Shown piece after piece: positions 55,140-64,000 of a stretch of DNA of 64,000 bases. Origin of the DNA: Pseudoalteromonas denitrificans DSM 6059 (GTDB lineage Bacteria; Pseudomonadota; Gammaproteobacteria; Enterobacterales; Alteromonadaceae). The notes beneath the pieces are model-generated. The model did no database searches. It was not told where the DNA came from and saw nothing but the letters and a program-made list of their open reading frames with translations. The DNA lies in NCBI RefSeq assembly GCF_900112265.1, contig NZ_FOLO01000022.1, forward strand, positions 11,868 to 75,867. Direction: 5' to 3'. Numbering within the stretch: the first letter of the stretch is position 1; every line of letters starts with the position of its first letter. The position numbers and the translations under genes are program-made.

Positions 55140-56480
55140 TTAAACTTGTTGAAATTTATATACTGAGCCTAAATTCAAAATTTTTGTTAGCTCATCAAGT
55201 GCCGCTCTTGATTCAATTAATAATTGTGGGTCTTGTAAATCTTTTGGGCTAATTGTATCTCTGTAATGGCTATCAACCCAAGTATTTAAACGTGTAAATA
55301 AACTATTTGACATAATACATGCAGGGTTAACAGCATCTAATTCTTGCGCATTCAGTGCAACTCTTAATCTTAAACATGCAGGACCCCCACCATTTTTCAT
55401 ACTTTCATTCACATCAAAATATTTAACCTGCTTAATAGGAGTATTACCAATAATTAAGTTATCTAAATAAGTTTTTACATTTATATTATTTTCACAATGT
55501 TTAGGCGCAATAATGGCCATAGAGCCATCAGCTAACGTTATGATTTGTGTGTTAAATAAATATGTATTTACCGCATCAGAGATACTAACTTGATTGCTCG
55601 GAACTTCTATAAAATGTACAGCTTGTTGTGGCAACTTTTGTTTCACTTCATCAATGAATTTTGCGGTATTTAAAAATGCCTGTTCGTGATAAAACAATAC
55701 ATTTTGATTACCCACAGCAATAACATCATTATGGAATACACCTTGATCAATCACATCAGGGTTTTGTTGCACAAAAACGGTATTATCATTTGACAAACCA
55801 TGCAATCTAGCGACAGATTTACTCGCTTCTAGCGTTTGTCTTGCTGCAAATATTTGTGGTTTTGGCATATCACGGTTAAATGCAGAACGGCCAAAAGTAA
55901 AAATCTCTAGTCCTTTATCACCATAGCTACCACATAATCGAGTATGATTTGCCGCCCCTTCATCACCAAAATGATCGTTATCATTTAAATGTAAATGATG
56001 TTCAAAAAATTCATCATTATTAAACATGGCTTTTAAAATATTGCCTGTTGTTTCAGGTTCTAATGAACGATGAAATTTATTGGTTAAATTTGCAGGTGTA
56101 AAATGTACTTTATTATTATGAGTATCAGCCGAAGGCGATATAGTGGCTGCATTAGCAGTCCACATACTAGACGCAGAATAACAGGCTGCTAATACGTTTG
56201 GCGCTTCTTTATGAGCCTGAGATAGAACTTGTGCATCCGTTCCAGTAAAACCTAAACGCCGTAAAGTATGTATATCAGGTCGTTCTTGTGGCGCTAAAAC
56301 ACCTTGTGTTAAACCTAAATCATGCAAAGCCTTCATTTTTGCTAAACCTTGCTTAGCGGCACTTTTGGGATTTGAAATATCAAGTGCACTTTTCAGTGAA
56401 GCAACGTTTCCTTCTGATAATCCAGCATAATTATGTGTAGGTCCCACTAGTCCATCAAAATTTACTTCAAAACTTTTCAT
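55140..56480 (-). CDS. astB: N-succinylarginine dihydrolase
   Basis: This enzyme of the AST pathway converts N2-succinylarginine to N2-succinylornithine, ammonia and CO2. The 446-residue product starts [20 protein letters not shown], as AstB does; GAGG 6 nt before the ATG at 56480 supports this start over one five codons earlier. Family motifs include [25 protein letters not shown] and [12 protein letters not shown], which contains the nucleophilic Cys. No other ast genes are in the window. TyrR is divergent, and a TyrR-box-like site lies in the shared region. Confidence 0.96.
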   Translation of the reverse strand: MKSFEVNFDGLVGPTHNYAGLSEGNVASLKSALDISNPKSAAKQGLAKMKALHDLGLTQGVLAPQERPDIHTLRRLGFTGTDAQVLSQAHKEAPNVLAACYSASSMWTANAATISPSADTHNNKVHFTPANLTNKFHRSLEPETTGNILKAMFNNDEFFEHHLHLNDNDHFGDEGAANHTRLCGSYGDKGLEIFTFGRSAFNRDMPKPQIFAARQTLEASKSVARLHGLSNDNTVFVQQNPDVIDQGVFHNDVIAVGNQNVLFYHEQAFLNTAKFIDEVKQKLPQQAVHFIEVPSNQVSISDAVNTYLFNTQIITLADGSMAIIAPKHCENNINVKTYLDNLIIGNTPIKQVKYFDVNESMKNGGGPACLRLRVALNAQELDAVNPACIMSNSLFTRLNTWVDSHYRDTISPKDLQDPQLLIESRAALDELTKILNLGSVYKFQQV

Positions 56481-56665
56481 CAAAAACCTCATCAAAATAT
56501 AAAATTACAACGGATAAAAACTAAAATGTTTTACCCATATATCATCGCCCCAAAAAGAGTATACTTGATTAAAAAAAACAAATCCTAAATTACTAAATTT
56601 ATTAGAGTTTGTTGAAAATCGAATATAAAATTCACTTTATGAAACATTAAATATCTTGATTTTAT

Positions 56666-56683
56666 TGTAACTCTGGATTTACA
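56666..56683. promoter_or_regulatory. TyrR-box-like operator between astB and tyrR
   Basis: TGTAAC-N6-TTTACA differs at one base from the strong TyrR box TGTAAA-N6-TTTACA and lies 74 nt before the tyrR start. Autoregulation of tyrR is known in Escherichia coli; an effect on astB is possible because the region is shared. Confidence 0.65.
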
Positions 56684-56692
56684 CTGTTAGAA

Positions 56693-56710
56693 CTTTACGT
56701 TTACGTAAAG
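56693..56710. promoter_or_regulatory. Palindrome in the tyrR leader
   Basis: CTTTACG/CGTAAAG, a perfect 7-bp inverted repeat with a 4-nt centre, lies 10 nt from the TyrR-box-like site and 47 nt before the tyrR ATG. It could be a second operator half-site arrangement or a leader hairpin. Confidence 0.4.
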
Positions 56711-56756
56711 GTAGGTTCAAAGCAACCTAATAACCTTTTAAAATAAGAGTCAAGTT

Positions 56757-58292
56757 ATGCGCCTTGAAGTGATGTGTGAAAATAAAACCGGAATAACACG
56801 AAAGTTACTCGAAATTTTAGAGCGTTATGATTTAAATCTTTATGGTATGGAAGCGAATAGTGATGGCGTTATCCATGTTCATTTTCCCGAGCTTGAATTT
56901 GAAAGATTCAAAAACTTAATGCCTGAAATACGTAAGTTAGATCATGTCATAGATGTCAGAACAGTTAAGAACATGCCACTAGAAACAGAGCATTCCGCAT
57001 TAGACGCCCTACCAGATCCTGTATTTTTTATTGATTTAAAAGGCAAAGTAACTCGGATAAATAAAGCAGCATCTGCGATGATCAACCTTGAAAAAGAAAA
57101 GGTTGAAAATGAACTCCTTAATCAATGGATCTTGGGTTTTTCATTTACAAAATGGGTGGATGAGCAACAAGGTGAAAATCAAACAGTAAAAATACAAGTT
57201 TGTGGCATTAATTATTTAGCTGAAATTTCACCTATTTATTTAAACGATACTGCAACATCAAAGCTACTTTCAGGTGGCATAGTACTTTTAAAATCCTCAT
57301 CCAGATTAAATAAGCAACTCAATATATTGCAAACTGAAACGACTCCAGTAAGCAAAATAAAAAAAGAAACAATGCAAGGCTTTGAAGCAATTCGAGCGCA
57401 AAGTTCAGCAATAAAACGCACTTTACTACAAGCAAATAAAGTTGCTTTATTAGACTCTCCTATCTTAATCATTGGTGAAGTTGGCACAGGTCGTAGACGC
57501 ATAGCCAGAGCATGTCATGACGCCAGTAGCAGAAAAGAAGCTCCCTTTATTGCCATAAATTGCGCAACTTTAAATAAAAACACCATACATGAAAAACTCT
57601 TTGATGATGAACAAGGTATATTAAAACGAGCACAATCTGGCACTGTCTATTTAGATGAAATAGCCGAACTTAGCAATGATCACCAAATTAACTTATTAAA
57701 TTATTTAATTTCAGAGCAATGTGACTCAAGTCACAAACAAGCACATTATGCACAAAAATCCAGAATTATTTGCTCCAATAAAAAAAGCTTAGTGAAATTA
57801 ATGAAGGCAGGCAAATTCAGACAAGATCTGCTTTATCAAATCAATGAATGTACTTTAAGCATACCCGCTCTTAGAAAAAGTAAAGACGATATCATTTCAT
57901 TAGCGAAGTATTTTTTACAACATTATTCAGATAAACAAGGCGATACCGAATATACATTATCTAAAAAAAGTTGTGAGAAACTACAAAACTATGACTGGCC
58001 AGGTAATGTAAAAGAACTTAAAAACATTATTTTTCAAGCTGTCAGTATGATGGGTGACAATACAGAGCTCACTCCTGAAGTGCTCAGCTTGCCTTTAGAT
58101 ACACAAACACCGGTCAATAGTATAGAAACATTTAACGACACCTTAGAGCAAGCAACTAAAAAATATCAGGCCGATTTAATTAGGCAGCTCTATCCTGTTT
58201 ACCCAAGCACCAGGAAATTAGCAAAAAAATTAGGTGTATCTCATACCGCAATTGCAAACAAACTTAAAGAGTATGGAATTGATAAACCATAA
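56757..58292 (+). CDS. tyrR: TyrR-type aromatic amino-acid regulator
   Basis: The 511-residue protein has the TyrR layout: ACT domain (1-70, MRLEVMCENKTGITRKLLEIL), PAS domain (about 78-180, ALPDPVFFIDLKGKVTRINKAASAMI), AAA+ domain (about 210-440) and a C-terminal helix-turn-helix (STRKLAKKLGVSHTAIANKL). Walker B is VYLDEIAEL. The sigma-54 contact loop GAFTGA is absent, as in known TyrR proteins, so it acts on ordinary promoters. Walker A reads GEVGTGRR, with Arg246 where Lys is expected. In enterobacteria TyrR with Tyr, Phe or Trp controls aromatic amino-acid synthesis and transport. Its own likely operator is upstream. Confidence 0.93.
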   Translation: MRLEVMCENKTGITRKLLEILERYDLNLYGMEANSDGVIHVHFPELEFERFKNLMPEIRKLDHVIDVRTVKNMPLETEHSALDALPDPVFFIDLKGKVTRINKAASAMINLEKEKVENELLNQWILGFSFTKWVDEQQGENQTVKIQVCGINYLAEISPIYLNDTATSKLLSGGIVLLKSSSRLNKQLNILQTETTPVSKIKKETMQGFEAIRAQSSAIKRTLLQANKVALLDSPILIIGEVGTGRRRIARACHDASSRKEAPFIAINCATLNKNTIHEKLFDDEQGILKRAQSGTVYLDEIAELSNDHQINLLNYLISEQCDSSHKQAHYAQKSRIICSNKKSLVKLMKAGKFRQDLLYQINECTLSIPALRKSKDDIISLAKYFLQHYSDKQGDTEYTLSKKSCEKLQNYDWPGNVKELKNIIFQAVSMMGDNTELTPEVLSLPLDTQTPVNSIETFNDTLEQATKKYQADLIRQLYPVYPSTRKLAKKLGVSHTAIANKLKEYGIDKP

Positions 58293-58370
58293 AAAATGTA
58301 TATTAACTTCACTTTTCTATATAACTCAATAAATATCTTGTATGACACACATTTCGATTTATCATTTTTA

Positions 58371-58403
58371 TTAGCTGTAATTGGTCAACCAAGTTACAGC
58401 TAA
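58371..58403. terminator. Inverted repeat between convergent tyrR and peptidase genes
   Basis: TTAGCTGTAATTGG pairs with CCAAGTTACAGCTAA around a TCAA loop with one bulged base, a stem of 14 bp. It lies between two convergent stops (58292 and 58415). U-tracts are weak on both sides, so it may be a bidirectional terminator or a 3'-end stabiliser. Confidence 0.55.
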
Positions 58404-58414
58404 TTACTTAAAAT

Positions 58415-59641
58415 TTAACGCCAAAGTGAACGCCATGCACAGGTTCTTGAGCCATTATATTCAAAATAGAAACGACCACAGTTATCATCATAGTTATAGT
58501 TTCCGATATCAATACGATAACCACTTATATAATGGTTATGTAAAGAGGTATATCGACCATTGTATAACAATGAAAAATGCACATGTGGCCCAGATGATTG
58601 CCCCCCTTCACACAAAGCAGTTTGTTTGTTATTTGCATAACGACCTAACCAAGCACCAGAGGCCACACTATCGCCCGTATTATATTGTAGACTATCCATA
58701 TGATAGTAACTGGTTGCATAACCACTTGGATGTGTGATGCGTATATTGCATCTTGAATATCGTGTTACAACCCCTTCATGAGATGCTTGCACCCAAGGTG
58801 TATTACTTCCCCATCCCCCTGAACCATTATTAAAATCTAGAGAAGAATATGGATACCCCGAGCCTGTATTTGAATGTGCACCACCACTGACCCATGGATA
58901 ACCTGACTGCCAAGGTAAATTCATATTAAAGTTTGAGTTAGCGCTGATATTACTTAAGTCAGATGCTTTTGAATTGATATGTAATGCGTTTTGTAATAAT
59001 AAATTATCGTCACTTCGATTAAAAAGTCTTTGATATGTATTTAAAAAGTCATTAATCTTTTTACTATTATCAGAACTATTAATACCACCGTGTTTTTTTT
59101 GGTTATTTCCATAAAGCAAACTTGTTAATGAGATAGTAGCTGCTGTTGTATTTTTAAGACTTTCAGTTTTGATTGTGCCATTTTCTTGTGCTTCTAAAAA
59201 AAGATAAAAGCGCTGACTTAACTTCAAAGAAACATCTTTTAATTGATTAATAAAGCCTGTTTTATTCGATAAAGTTGTAAAAGGCTTATTAAAATTGACC
59301 AAGTCAGGATCACTTAATATCTGACTTTGTTGTTCCATTAAAGCAATTAACAACTTTGGGTTTATACTTGTATATCCAGCCCAATGCATTATCTCTTCCT
59401 GTTTATTTTTTAAAGCAAAGGCTTGAGTATTAAAAAAATTATTCCAATCCTCTTTAAGTTGTAGATTAGAGAAAACAAACTGATCATCATCAATTACTCG
59501 TAAGCTGCTAATTGGGAGCTGATTTAATATTTTTTCATCATATTTAAATTGATTAATTGCATCAAAATGTACCTGAGCATTCGCTTCATTGATCATAGGT
59601 AATAAGCAAGATGCAAAAATAGGTAGAATTATTTTTTTCAT
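58415..59641 (-). CDS. Secreted LasA/beta-lytic-type M23 metallopeptidase
   Basis: The 408-residue preproenzyme has a signal peptide (cut after NEANA), a propeptide to about residue 240, and an M23 domain like LasA, beta-lytic protease and pseudoalterin. Zinc ligands are readable: His256 in GGAHSNTG, Asp269 in SSLDFN and the HxH pair His353/His355 in GPHVHFSL, with His314 in YYHMD as the likely catalytic base. Mature-domain Cys residues (298, 344, and two near the end) suit disulfides. Such enzymes cut glycine-rich peptides in peptidoglycan cross-bridges or elastin and are released to attack other bacteria or proteins. It converges with tyrR. Confidence 0.93.
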   Translation of the reverse strand: MKKIILPIFASCLLPMINEANAQVHFDAINQFKYDEKILNQLPISSLRVIDDDQFVFSNLQLKEDWNNFFNTQAFALKNKQEEIMHWAGYTSINPKLLIALMEQQSQILSDPDLVNFNKPFTTLSNKTGFINQLKDVSLKLSQRFYLFLEAQENGTIKTESLKNTTAATISLTSLLYGNNQKKHGGINSSDNSKKINDFLNTYQRLFNRSDDNLLLQNALHINSKASDLSNISANSNFNMNLPWQSGYPWVSGGAHSNTGSGYPYSSLDFNNGSGGWGSNTPWVQASHEGVVTRYSRCNIRITHPSGYATSYYHMDSLQYNTGDSVASGAWLGRYANNKQTALCEGGQSSGPHVHFSLLYNGRYTSLHNHYISGYRIDIGNYNYDDNCGRFYFEYNGSRTCAWRSLWR

Positions 59642-59933
59642 TATATTTATTCCTTATTATTAAATTGATTTCCTTACCTATAAATTATGTTCTCAGGTAA
59701 GCGTTATTAAGCGTAGTACCCAATAGAGGTTTATGTTATTTGTATTTTTAATGTTTACATTTGAATTTTTTATGCGTTAATTTGGTTTTTAACTTAAAAA
59801 AAGGAGAGTTGACTCAATAAATGGTGAGTTTTAGGTGTTTTTATTTTCTATATGAAATATGTAGAAATGATATTCAACATGAAGAATAATACTAACTCAA
59901 TAAAAACAGCAATAAATTGTACTTTTGAAAGCC

Positions 59934-62255
59934 TTAATCTAGCTTAAATTTATTAACTAAGTTTCGCATAGTTGTAGATACCTGAGTCAGACTATTTGAT
60001 GAAGCTTGATTGCTTTGTGTCCGCTTAAAAACCCCACTTGATAAATTATCAACCTTAGACATATTCGTATTTATTTCACCTATTGTTTGGCTTTGTTCTT
60101 CAGTTGCAGTTGCAACTGAAATAATAATTTGCTCCATTTCATTCACTTGTAAAATGAGCGAATCTAGACCCGAATTTAATTGACTCACATGCTCAATACT
60201 ATCTGATGCAACACCGCTTGCTTTAGACATTGCAGTAACCGCTTGATTTGTTGCATTAGATAAAATAGTTAATCTTTCTTGAATTTGAATTGTTGATTCT
60301 TGCGTTCTAAATGCCAGGTTTCTAACTTCTTCTGCAACAACAGCAAACCCTCTACCGTGTTCACCAGCTCTTGCTGCCTCAATGGCTGCATTTAATGCCA
60401 ATAAATTGGTTTGATCTGCAATAGAGTTGATTACATTTAATACAGAAGTGATTTCGCCTACTTCTTTATTTAATTCTGTAATTGCGCTAGAGGTGGTGTT
60501 CAAATCAGAAACTAACTGCTCTATTTCTGTTACTGCTAAACTGGCTTCATGACCATTCTTTTTACAATCTTCTACAACTTGATTGCTTATTTTTTGACTA
60601 TTATCTGTATTTTGTGCAACATCGTTTACTGTTGCTTCAAACTCTTCTAGTGCAGCTGCCATACTACGGGTTGCATCACCTTGCTCCTCAACCATGCCAA
60701 TACTATCACTCGCTCCTTCTGACACTTGATGTGATGCCTCTTCTATTTTTTTAGAGGAGTGACGTACATCTAGCAATGTTTCTTTTATCTTATTAATGAT
60801 GCGGTTAAAAGCACGAGAAATATCCCCAAATTCATTTTTTCCATCATAATCAATTAAATATGTAAGGTCACCATCACCTTGAGAGATATTATCCATGACA
60901 GTTGATAAAGTCGTTACATGGTAACTTATTCTTTGTGCAACTAAATAACCAACTCCAATGCCTATTCCCAAAAAAATAAGTACTGTAATTGATGAGGAAA
61001 TAATTAGCTTTTCCATTTCATCATAAAATGGAGCAAATGCTTCATCTTCATCTATTTCAGCCATTAACGCCCATGGTTCACCTCCACTATTAATCCTTTT
61101 ATAAGCTGATAAGACTGGCACATTTCGATAATCAGGAAAAATTTTAAAGCCAGTTTCCCCTTTTAAAGCAGCTCTAGATCCAAGCGTATCGACTTTTTGT
61201 ACTAAAATAACATTGTCTGTTCTTTCTATTATATTTGCTTCTTCTATTTGACCTGAGGCTCTCAATGCAGACAAGTAATTTTTTTTATCATCTAATAAAA
61301 AACGACTTTGATTTCGTAAAGTACCATCTAACCCCACTAAGTAAGTTTCACCTGACTCACCTAAACCAATATCAGCCCACTTATTATTACTGGTCATTAT
61401 TTGGTTTATTTTTCCTATCGGCATTTGAAAAATTAATACCCCCAGTTGTTTACCATCTTTATATATAGGGCTTGCAATAAAAGCAGCAGCAGCATCATAT
61501 GAGGGTAAATAATTATCAAAATTGGTCATATAAAATTCATCTTTAGATAAATTCACAGCACCATTAAATGCTTTTGCCAAGCCACTTTGTGAATAAGGGC
61601 CTGTTTTTAAATTCGTAGCATAATCGAGTTCTTTAAAGACCGAATACACGATATCGGCACTTTTATGATCAACAATAAAAATATCATAGTAGCCAAAAAC
61701 ATTTAAATATTGGCGTATCTGAGGGTGATACTCTTTATGGATTTTACTATAACTTGAATCATCATTTGCACTTATTAAAGCATCCTTTCCCCCTAGAGGT
61801 TGCGGGTTATTAGCAATATAAGAAAACTGTAACAATTGTGCTATAGAGCTGTTTTTTGGTAATAAAGCATCAATTGATGTGTTTTTACCATTTAGGTCCT
61901 GGTATTTTTTGGAAAATTCATTTTTATAATAATCATTAAGTGCAGATTGAGTTTCTTCACTATTTAAATTGGGTTTATAAGTTATAAATGCCTGACCAAA
62001 CTTTTGGGCAGCATCGCTTATCATGCTGTTATAGGAGTAAGTGATTATTTGGCCTTTAATAACATCCAAATAACCTTCTAGCTGCTGAGCTTTTTGTTCT
62101 CTAATAGAAATAAGTGCTCTTTGGTTAGATTCATATAGTTCATCATATAACTGTTCTATAACGCTATTTCCAAGTACAGACACGGCTAATATCAATGGAA
62201 AAAAAACTAAACTAACTGACAAAATTAATAAGCGTGAACGAATCGTAAGGCTCAT
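59934..62255 (-). CDS. Methyl-accepting chemotaxis protein with Cache-type sensor domain
   Basis: The ATG at 62255 has GAGGAG 8 nt upstream; a TTG 14 codons earlier has no ribosome site. The 773-residue receptor has a membrane helix (about 10-30), a large periplasmic double-Cache-type domain (about 35-410, with [21 protein letters not shown] and [13 protein letters not shown]), a second helix (about 420-440), HAMP (about 445-495) and the signalling domain with the conserved hairpin [17 protein letters not shown]. Its ligand is unknown; related domains bind amino acids or organic acids. It signals to a chemosensory kinase encoded elsewhere. Confidence 0.93.
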   Translation of the reverse strand: MSLTIRSRLLILSVSLVFFPLILAVSVLGNSVIEQLYDELYESNQRALISIREQKAQQLEGYLDVIKGQIITYSYNSMISDAAQKFGQAFITYKPNLNSEETQSALNDYYKNEFSKKYQDLNGKNTSIDALLPKNSSIAQLLQFSYIANNPQPLGGKDALISANDDSSYSKIHKEYHPQIRQYLNVFGYYDIFIVDHKSADIVYSVFKELDYATNLKTGPYSQSGLAKAFNGAVNLSKDEFYMTNFDNYLPSYDAAAAFIASPIYKDGKQLGVLIFQMPIGKINQIMTSNNKWADIGLGESGETYLVGLDGTLRNQSRFLLDDKKNYLSALRASGQIEEANIIERTDNVILVQKVDTLGSRAALKGETGFKIFPDYRNVPVLSAYKRINSGGEPWALMAEIDEDEAFAPFYDEMEKLIISSSITVLIFLGIGIGVGYLVAQRISYHVTTLSTVMDNISQGDGDLTYLIDYDGKNEFGDISRAFNRIINKIKETLLDVRHSSKKIEEASHQVSEGASDSIGMVEEQGDATRSMAAALEEFEATVNDVAQNTDNSQKISNQVVEDCKKNGHEASLAVTEIEQLVSDLNTTSSAITELNKEVGEITSVLNVINSIADQTNLLALNAAIEAARAGEHGRGFAVVAEEVRNLAFRTQESTIQIQERLTILSNATNQAVTAMSKASGVASDSIEHVSQLNSGLDSLILQVNEMEQIIISVATATEEQSQTIGEINTNMSKVDNLSSGVFKRTQSNQASSNSLTQVSTTMRNLVNKFKLD

Positions 62256-62412
62256 GCCAAAACTCCTCATAATCAAGCTTATAATATCCTTTTTCAAAGC
62301 GAGACTAATCTATTAAAGTTCGATTGATAAAATAAATTATAGTGAAATAAATTATAGTCCTTTATTCAAATTTTTTTACTTTTATTAATTATATGAAAAA
62401 ATACACATTTTA

Positions 62413-62616
62413 TTAGGCCCCTATTTTTAGTTTATTTACGACCTGTTCTGCTCCTATTTCTCAGCTATCAGTACTTACCCTTTCAATAATGACAATTGTT
62501 GTAGCTGGGTTTTTATCCAACGCTCAAGAAAGTACTTCGGTAATTGATGAGATTAATATAGACTTTTGAACTTGCGTAACATTTGCATCTATTATTTTAA
62601 TATTCACATAAGGCAT
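62413..62616 (-). pseudogene. 4-oxalocrotonate tautomerase-family gene with two in-frame TGA codons
   Basis: From an ATG at 62616 (GAGGA 7 nt upstream) a 68-codon frame with the family length reads MPYVNIKIIDANVTQVQKS, includes DKNPATTIVIIERVSTDS and EIGAEQVV, and ends at TAA 62413-62415. The catalytic Pro after Met is present. Codons 31 (62524-62526) and 52 (62461-62463) are TGA; the second replaces the Trp of the family's TDNWGIG motif. Apart from these the frame is intact. A recent pseudogene is the simplest explanation, with both stops one transition from a sense codon. Confidence 0.8.
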
Positions 62617-62658
62617 ATTTTATCCTCAGGCTTATGTTACAACTAGGGCAATCTAACT

Positions 62659-63057
62659 TTAAATCGCGGCTAAAATCGTGAAACCAAGTAGTACTTGTAC
62701 TAAAAAACCGATAAAGAATGCCACAGTACGCAGATAGGGGATGCCAAATGTATATAAAAAGAAATGCGCTGTACGCGCAACAAAATAAACCATAGTTGCA
62801 AAAATGGTTGTTTCACTACTGATATTTAAATATAAAATAGAAAAAACTAAAGGCACAAAAACAGCTAAATTTTCAATCGCATTTTAATGTGCATACATCA
62901 TGCGGTTAGCCCATTTAGACTCTGGCCTAGTATCTCGTTCAGGATTTCTTAATGCAGGGAGCAAGTCATGCTCTAAAATTCTATCAATAATATAAGGAAG
63001 CCAAAATAATGCTGTGGCAAGTACGGTTAGTGTCATCCAATAAATTTCGGTTTTCAT
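62659..63057 (-). pseudogene. MAPEG-family membrane protein gene interrupted by a TAA
   Basis: A 133-codon frame starting at ATG 63057 reads like a MAPEG protein (membrane proteins of eicosanoid and glutathione metabolism): MKTEIYWMTLTVLATALFWL, RPESKWANRMMYAH, then a TAA at codon 58 (62884-62886), and in the same frame NAIENLAVFVPLVFSILYL, ARTAHFFLYTFGIPYLRT and a final helix. AHxNAxENLxVF is the conserved segment around the stop. Four membrane helices would be restored by a single base change. It lies 42 nt upstream of the tautomerase relic and downstream of the MarR relic. Confidence 0.8.
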
Positions 63058-63163
63058 ATAACGCTCTTTTATTTGATATTTAGCTGTACGTACAACTTTC
63101 ATTATAAAAAATGATCTCAAGGTATTTAACCTCATAAAACACATATAATATATCTTCTGTTCT

Positions 63164-63577
63164 CTATAGTTTTTTACTTATTAACCTTTCTAGCACAACT
63201 AAGGTTGTTAAGTCATCTTTGCTTATTTTTGTTGGTAAATTCGCATATAATTCATCGTCAATTTCATTTAAGCGATTTTCAATCTTTTTTGCTTTACGCA
63301 AAGCAAAAATAGATTGCTCTTTTTGATTGTTTTCAGATGATGCCCTTCTGATCAAATAGCCATCTGCAACCATTTTATCTATTGATCGTGTAATTGTGGA
63401 CTTTTCTAAATGAAGTGCCAAATAAATTTCTTTTTGTACTAAACCCATTTTTTTAATCAAACGTAAAAAAATATGCATGCGCTGGCGCAAGCTCCAGTTC
63501 ATCGTATGCATCTTTCCAAATTTTATTTACAATTCTGGAAGGTGACTGGTATTAAAATATAGGCATCTATCAAACAC
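63164..63577 (-). pseudogene. MarR-family regulator gene with two compensating frameshifts
   Basis: From a GTG at 63577 the frame reads FDRCLYFNTSHL and then hits a TAA at 63527-63529. The next frame continues the MarR pattern as SRIVNKIWKDAYDELELAPAHAYFF, and after a T7 run (63465-63471) the original frame resumes with LRLIKKMGLVQKEIYLALH followed by LEKSTITRSIDKMVADGYLI and a normal C-terminal helix. The total, 138 codons, is the usual MarR length. A one-base loss near 63536-63543 and a one-base gain in the T-run explain it. A shorter frame (63164-63511) could be translated from an internal start, but its first 20 residues would be out of register. Confidence 0.75.
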
Positions 63578-63718
63578 ATGGAGAGCTCATACAACAATAG
63601 TTGTATATGCAACTGTTGTTGTAATTAATTATTATTACCTTAAATTTAATTTAAAAAACATTATAAAGAGACCTTTATTATAGCCCTTTGTTTGATTAAT
63701 TATTTTCCTCATATCTAT

Positions 63719-64000
63719 TTACTGATAGTCTGCCAAACTTAAGTTTTCTCTTTCACATACTTTTATAATCGCTTCTCGTTTTGCTAGATTTTTAAGGTGT
63801 TGAGCGAGATGTTTAAATGCAAGAGGTGGCTTTTTCAATTCATCAGCCCATATACATAACATGAATAAAAAGTGATCGCATACACTGATATTATCACCTG
63901 ATATAAATGCTCTTTGACTCAGTTCATTATCTAAAAGCGCTAACATTTCAGTAATACGTTCCTCTTGAACTTGAATAATGTCATCAACCACAAGTTTATT
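63719..64000 (-). CDS. Glutathione S-transferase, C-terminal part (runs off the right edge)
   Basis: The frame is open from the right edge to the stop at 63719, giving 93 C-terminal residues. They match the helical GST C-terminal domain: ERITEMLALLDNELSQRAFISGDNISVCDHFLFMLCIWADEL is read in two pieces around the G-D-x-x-S-x-x-D capping motif, followed by FKHLAQHLKNLAKREAI. The GTG at 63989-63991 is internal, not the start. The neighbouring MAPEG relic is also a glutathione-linked family. Confidence 0.85.
   Translation of the reverse strand, partial: NKLVVDDIIQVQEERITEMLALLDNELSQRAFISGDNISVCDHFLFMLCIWADELKKPPLAFKHLAQHLKNLAKREAIIKVCERENLSLADYQ

Noticed and set aside
57236..57502. Minus-strand ORF inside tyrR and similar long antisense frames inside other genes
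   Set aside because: They lie fully within well-supported genes on the other strand and have no ribosome sites or family features.
62413..62616. TGA codons as selenocysteine or a changed genetic code
   Set aside because: TGA is a normal stop for other genes here, the second TGA falls at a Trp position, and no SECIS-like hairpin was evident.

Overview
The window is A+T-rich DNA from a Gram-negative gammaproteobacterium, most likely a marine member of the Alteromonadales (Pseudoalteromonas/Colwellia-like). The evidence is indirect: a VgrG/PAAR type VI secretion cluster, a TonB-dependent receptor, AstB and TyrR, a GlyGly-CTERM surface protein, several secreted peptidases (M28, S9 prolyl oligopeptidase, LasA-like M23), and many lipoproteins and chemosensory or c-di-GMP proteins. 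No rRNA, tRNA, CRISPR array or intact insertion sequence was seen.

Layout. 1-6.9 kb: the 5' part of a secreted FN3-like repeat protein with a 7-bp tandem repeat just upstream of its likely promoter, then an M28 peptidase and a TPR/membrane-protein pair. 7-12.4 kb: a YciI protein, a stand-alone protein with a caspase-like His/Cys pair, a methyltransferase/GFA/GNAT group, and an alkylation-repair pair (Ada-AlkA fusion plus Ogt). 12.4-16.6 kb: small and broken ORFs, a DsbA-like lipoprotein, a beta-barrel and a solute-binding-like protein. 16.6-23 kb: a T6SS accessory operon on the minus strand (large helical protein, RelA/SpoT-fold candidate effector, VgrG, DUF6931-type protein, PAAR, small membrane protein). 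23-31 kb: a 1000-residue hybrid kinase with damaged signature motifs, a LysE exporter, a lipoprotein and a 1091-residue Asp-box surface protein. 31-37 kb: TonB receptor, LysR, DoxX, and a c-di-GMP/receiver group. 37.8-46 kb: prolyl oligopeptidase, small membrane and periplasmic proteins, an IS110-type transposase relic, a DUF4350-like lipoprotein, Tpm divergent from a MerR regulator, and a solute-binding protein. 46-53.4 kb: an efflux-type operon (membrane-fusion protein, ABC ATPase, ABC permease, sigma-54 response regulator, histidine kinase). 53.4-58.3 kb: FemAB-like protein, DUF938 methyltransferase, AstB and TyrR. 58.4-64 kb: LasA-like peptidase, a Cache chemoreceptor, and a decayed detoxification group (4-OT tautomerase, MAPEG and MarR pseudogenes) next to a GST that runs off the right edge.

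The most notable points are: (i) a RelA/SpoT-fold protein encoded directly before VgrG, with no obvious immunity gene; (ii) three separate receiver domains in which the phospho-acceptor Asp is Asn; (iii) a MerR-type promoter (19-bp spacer filled by a dyad) pointing at tpm, which makes the divergent MerR its likely activator; (iv) a heptamer repeat that could make a surface protein phase-variable; and (v) three adjacent small genes broken by in-frame stops or compensating frameshifts.
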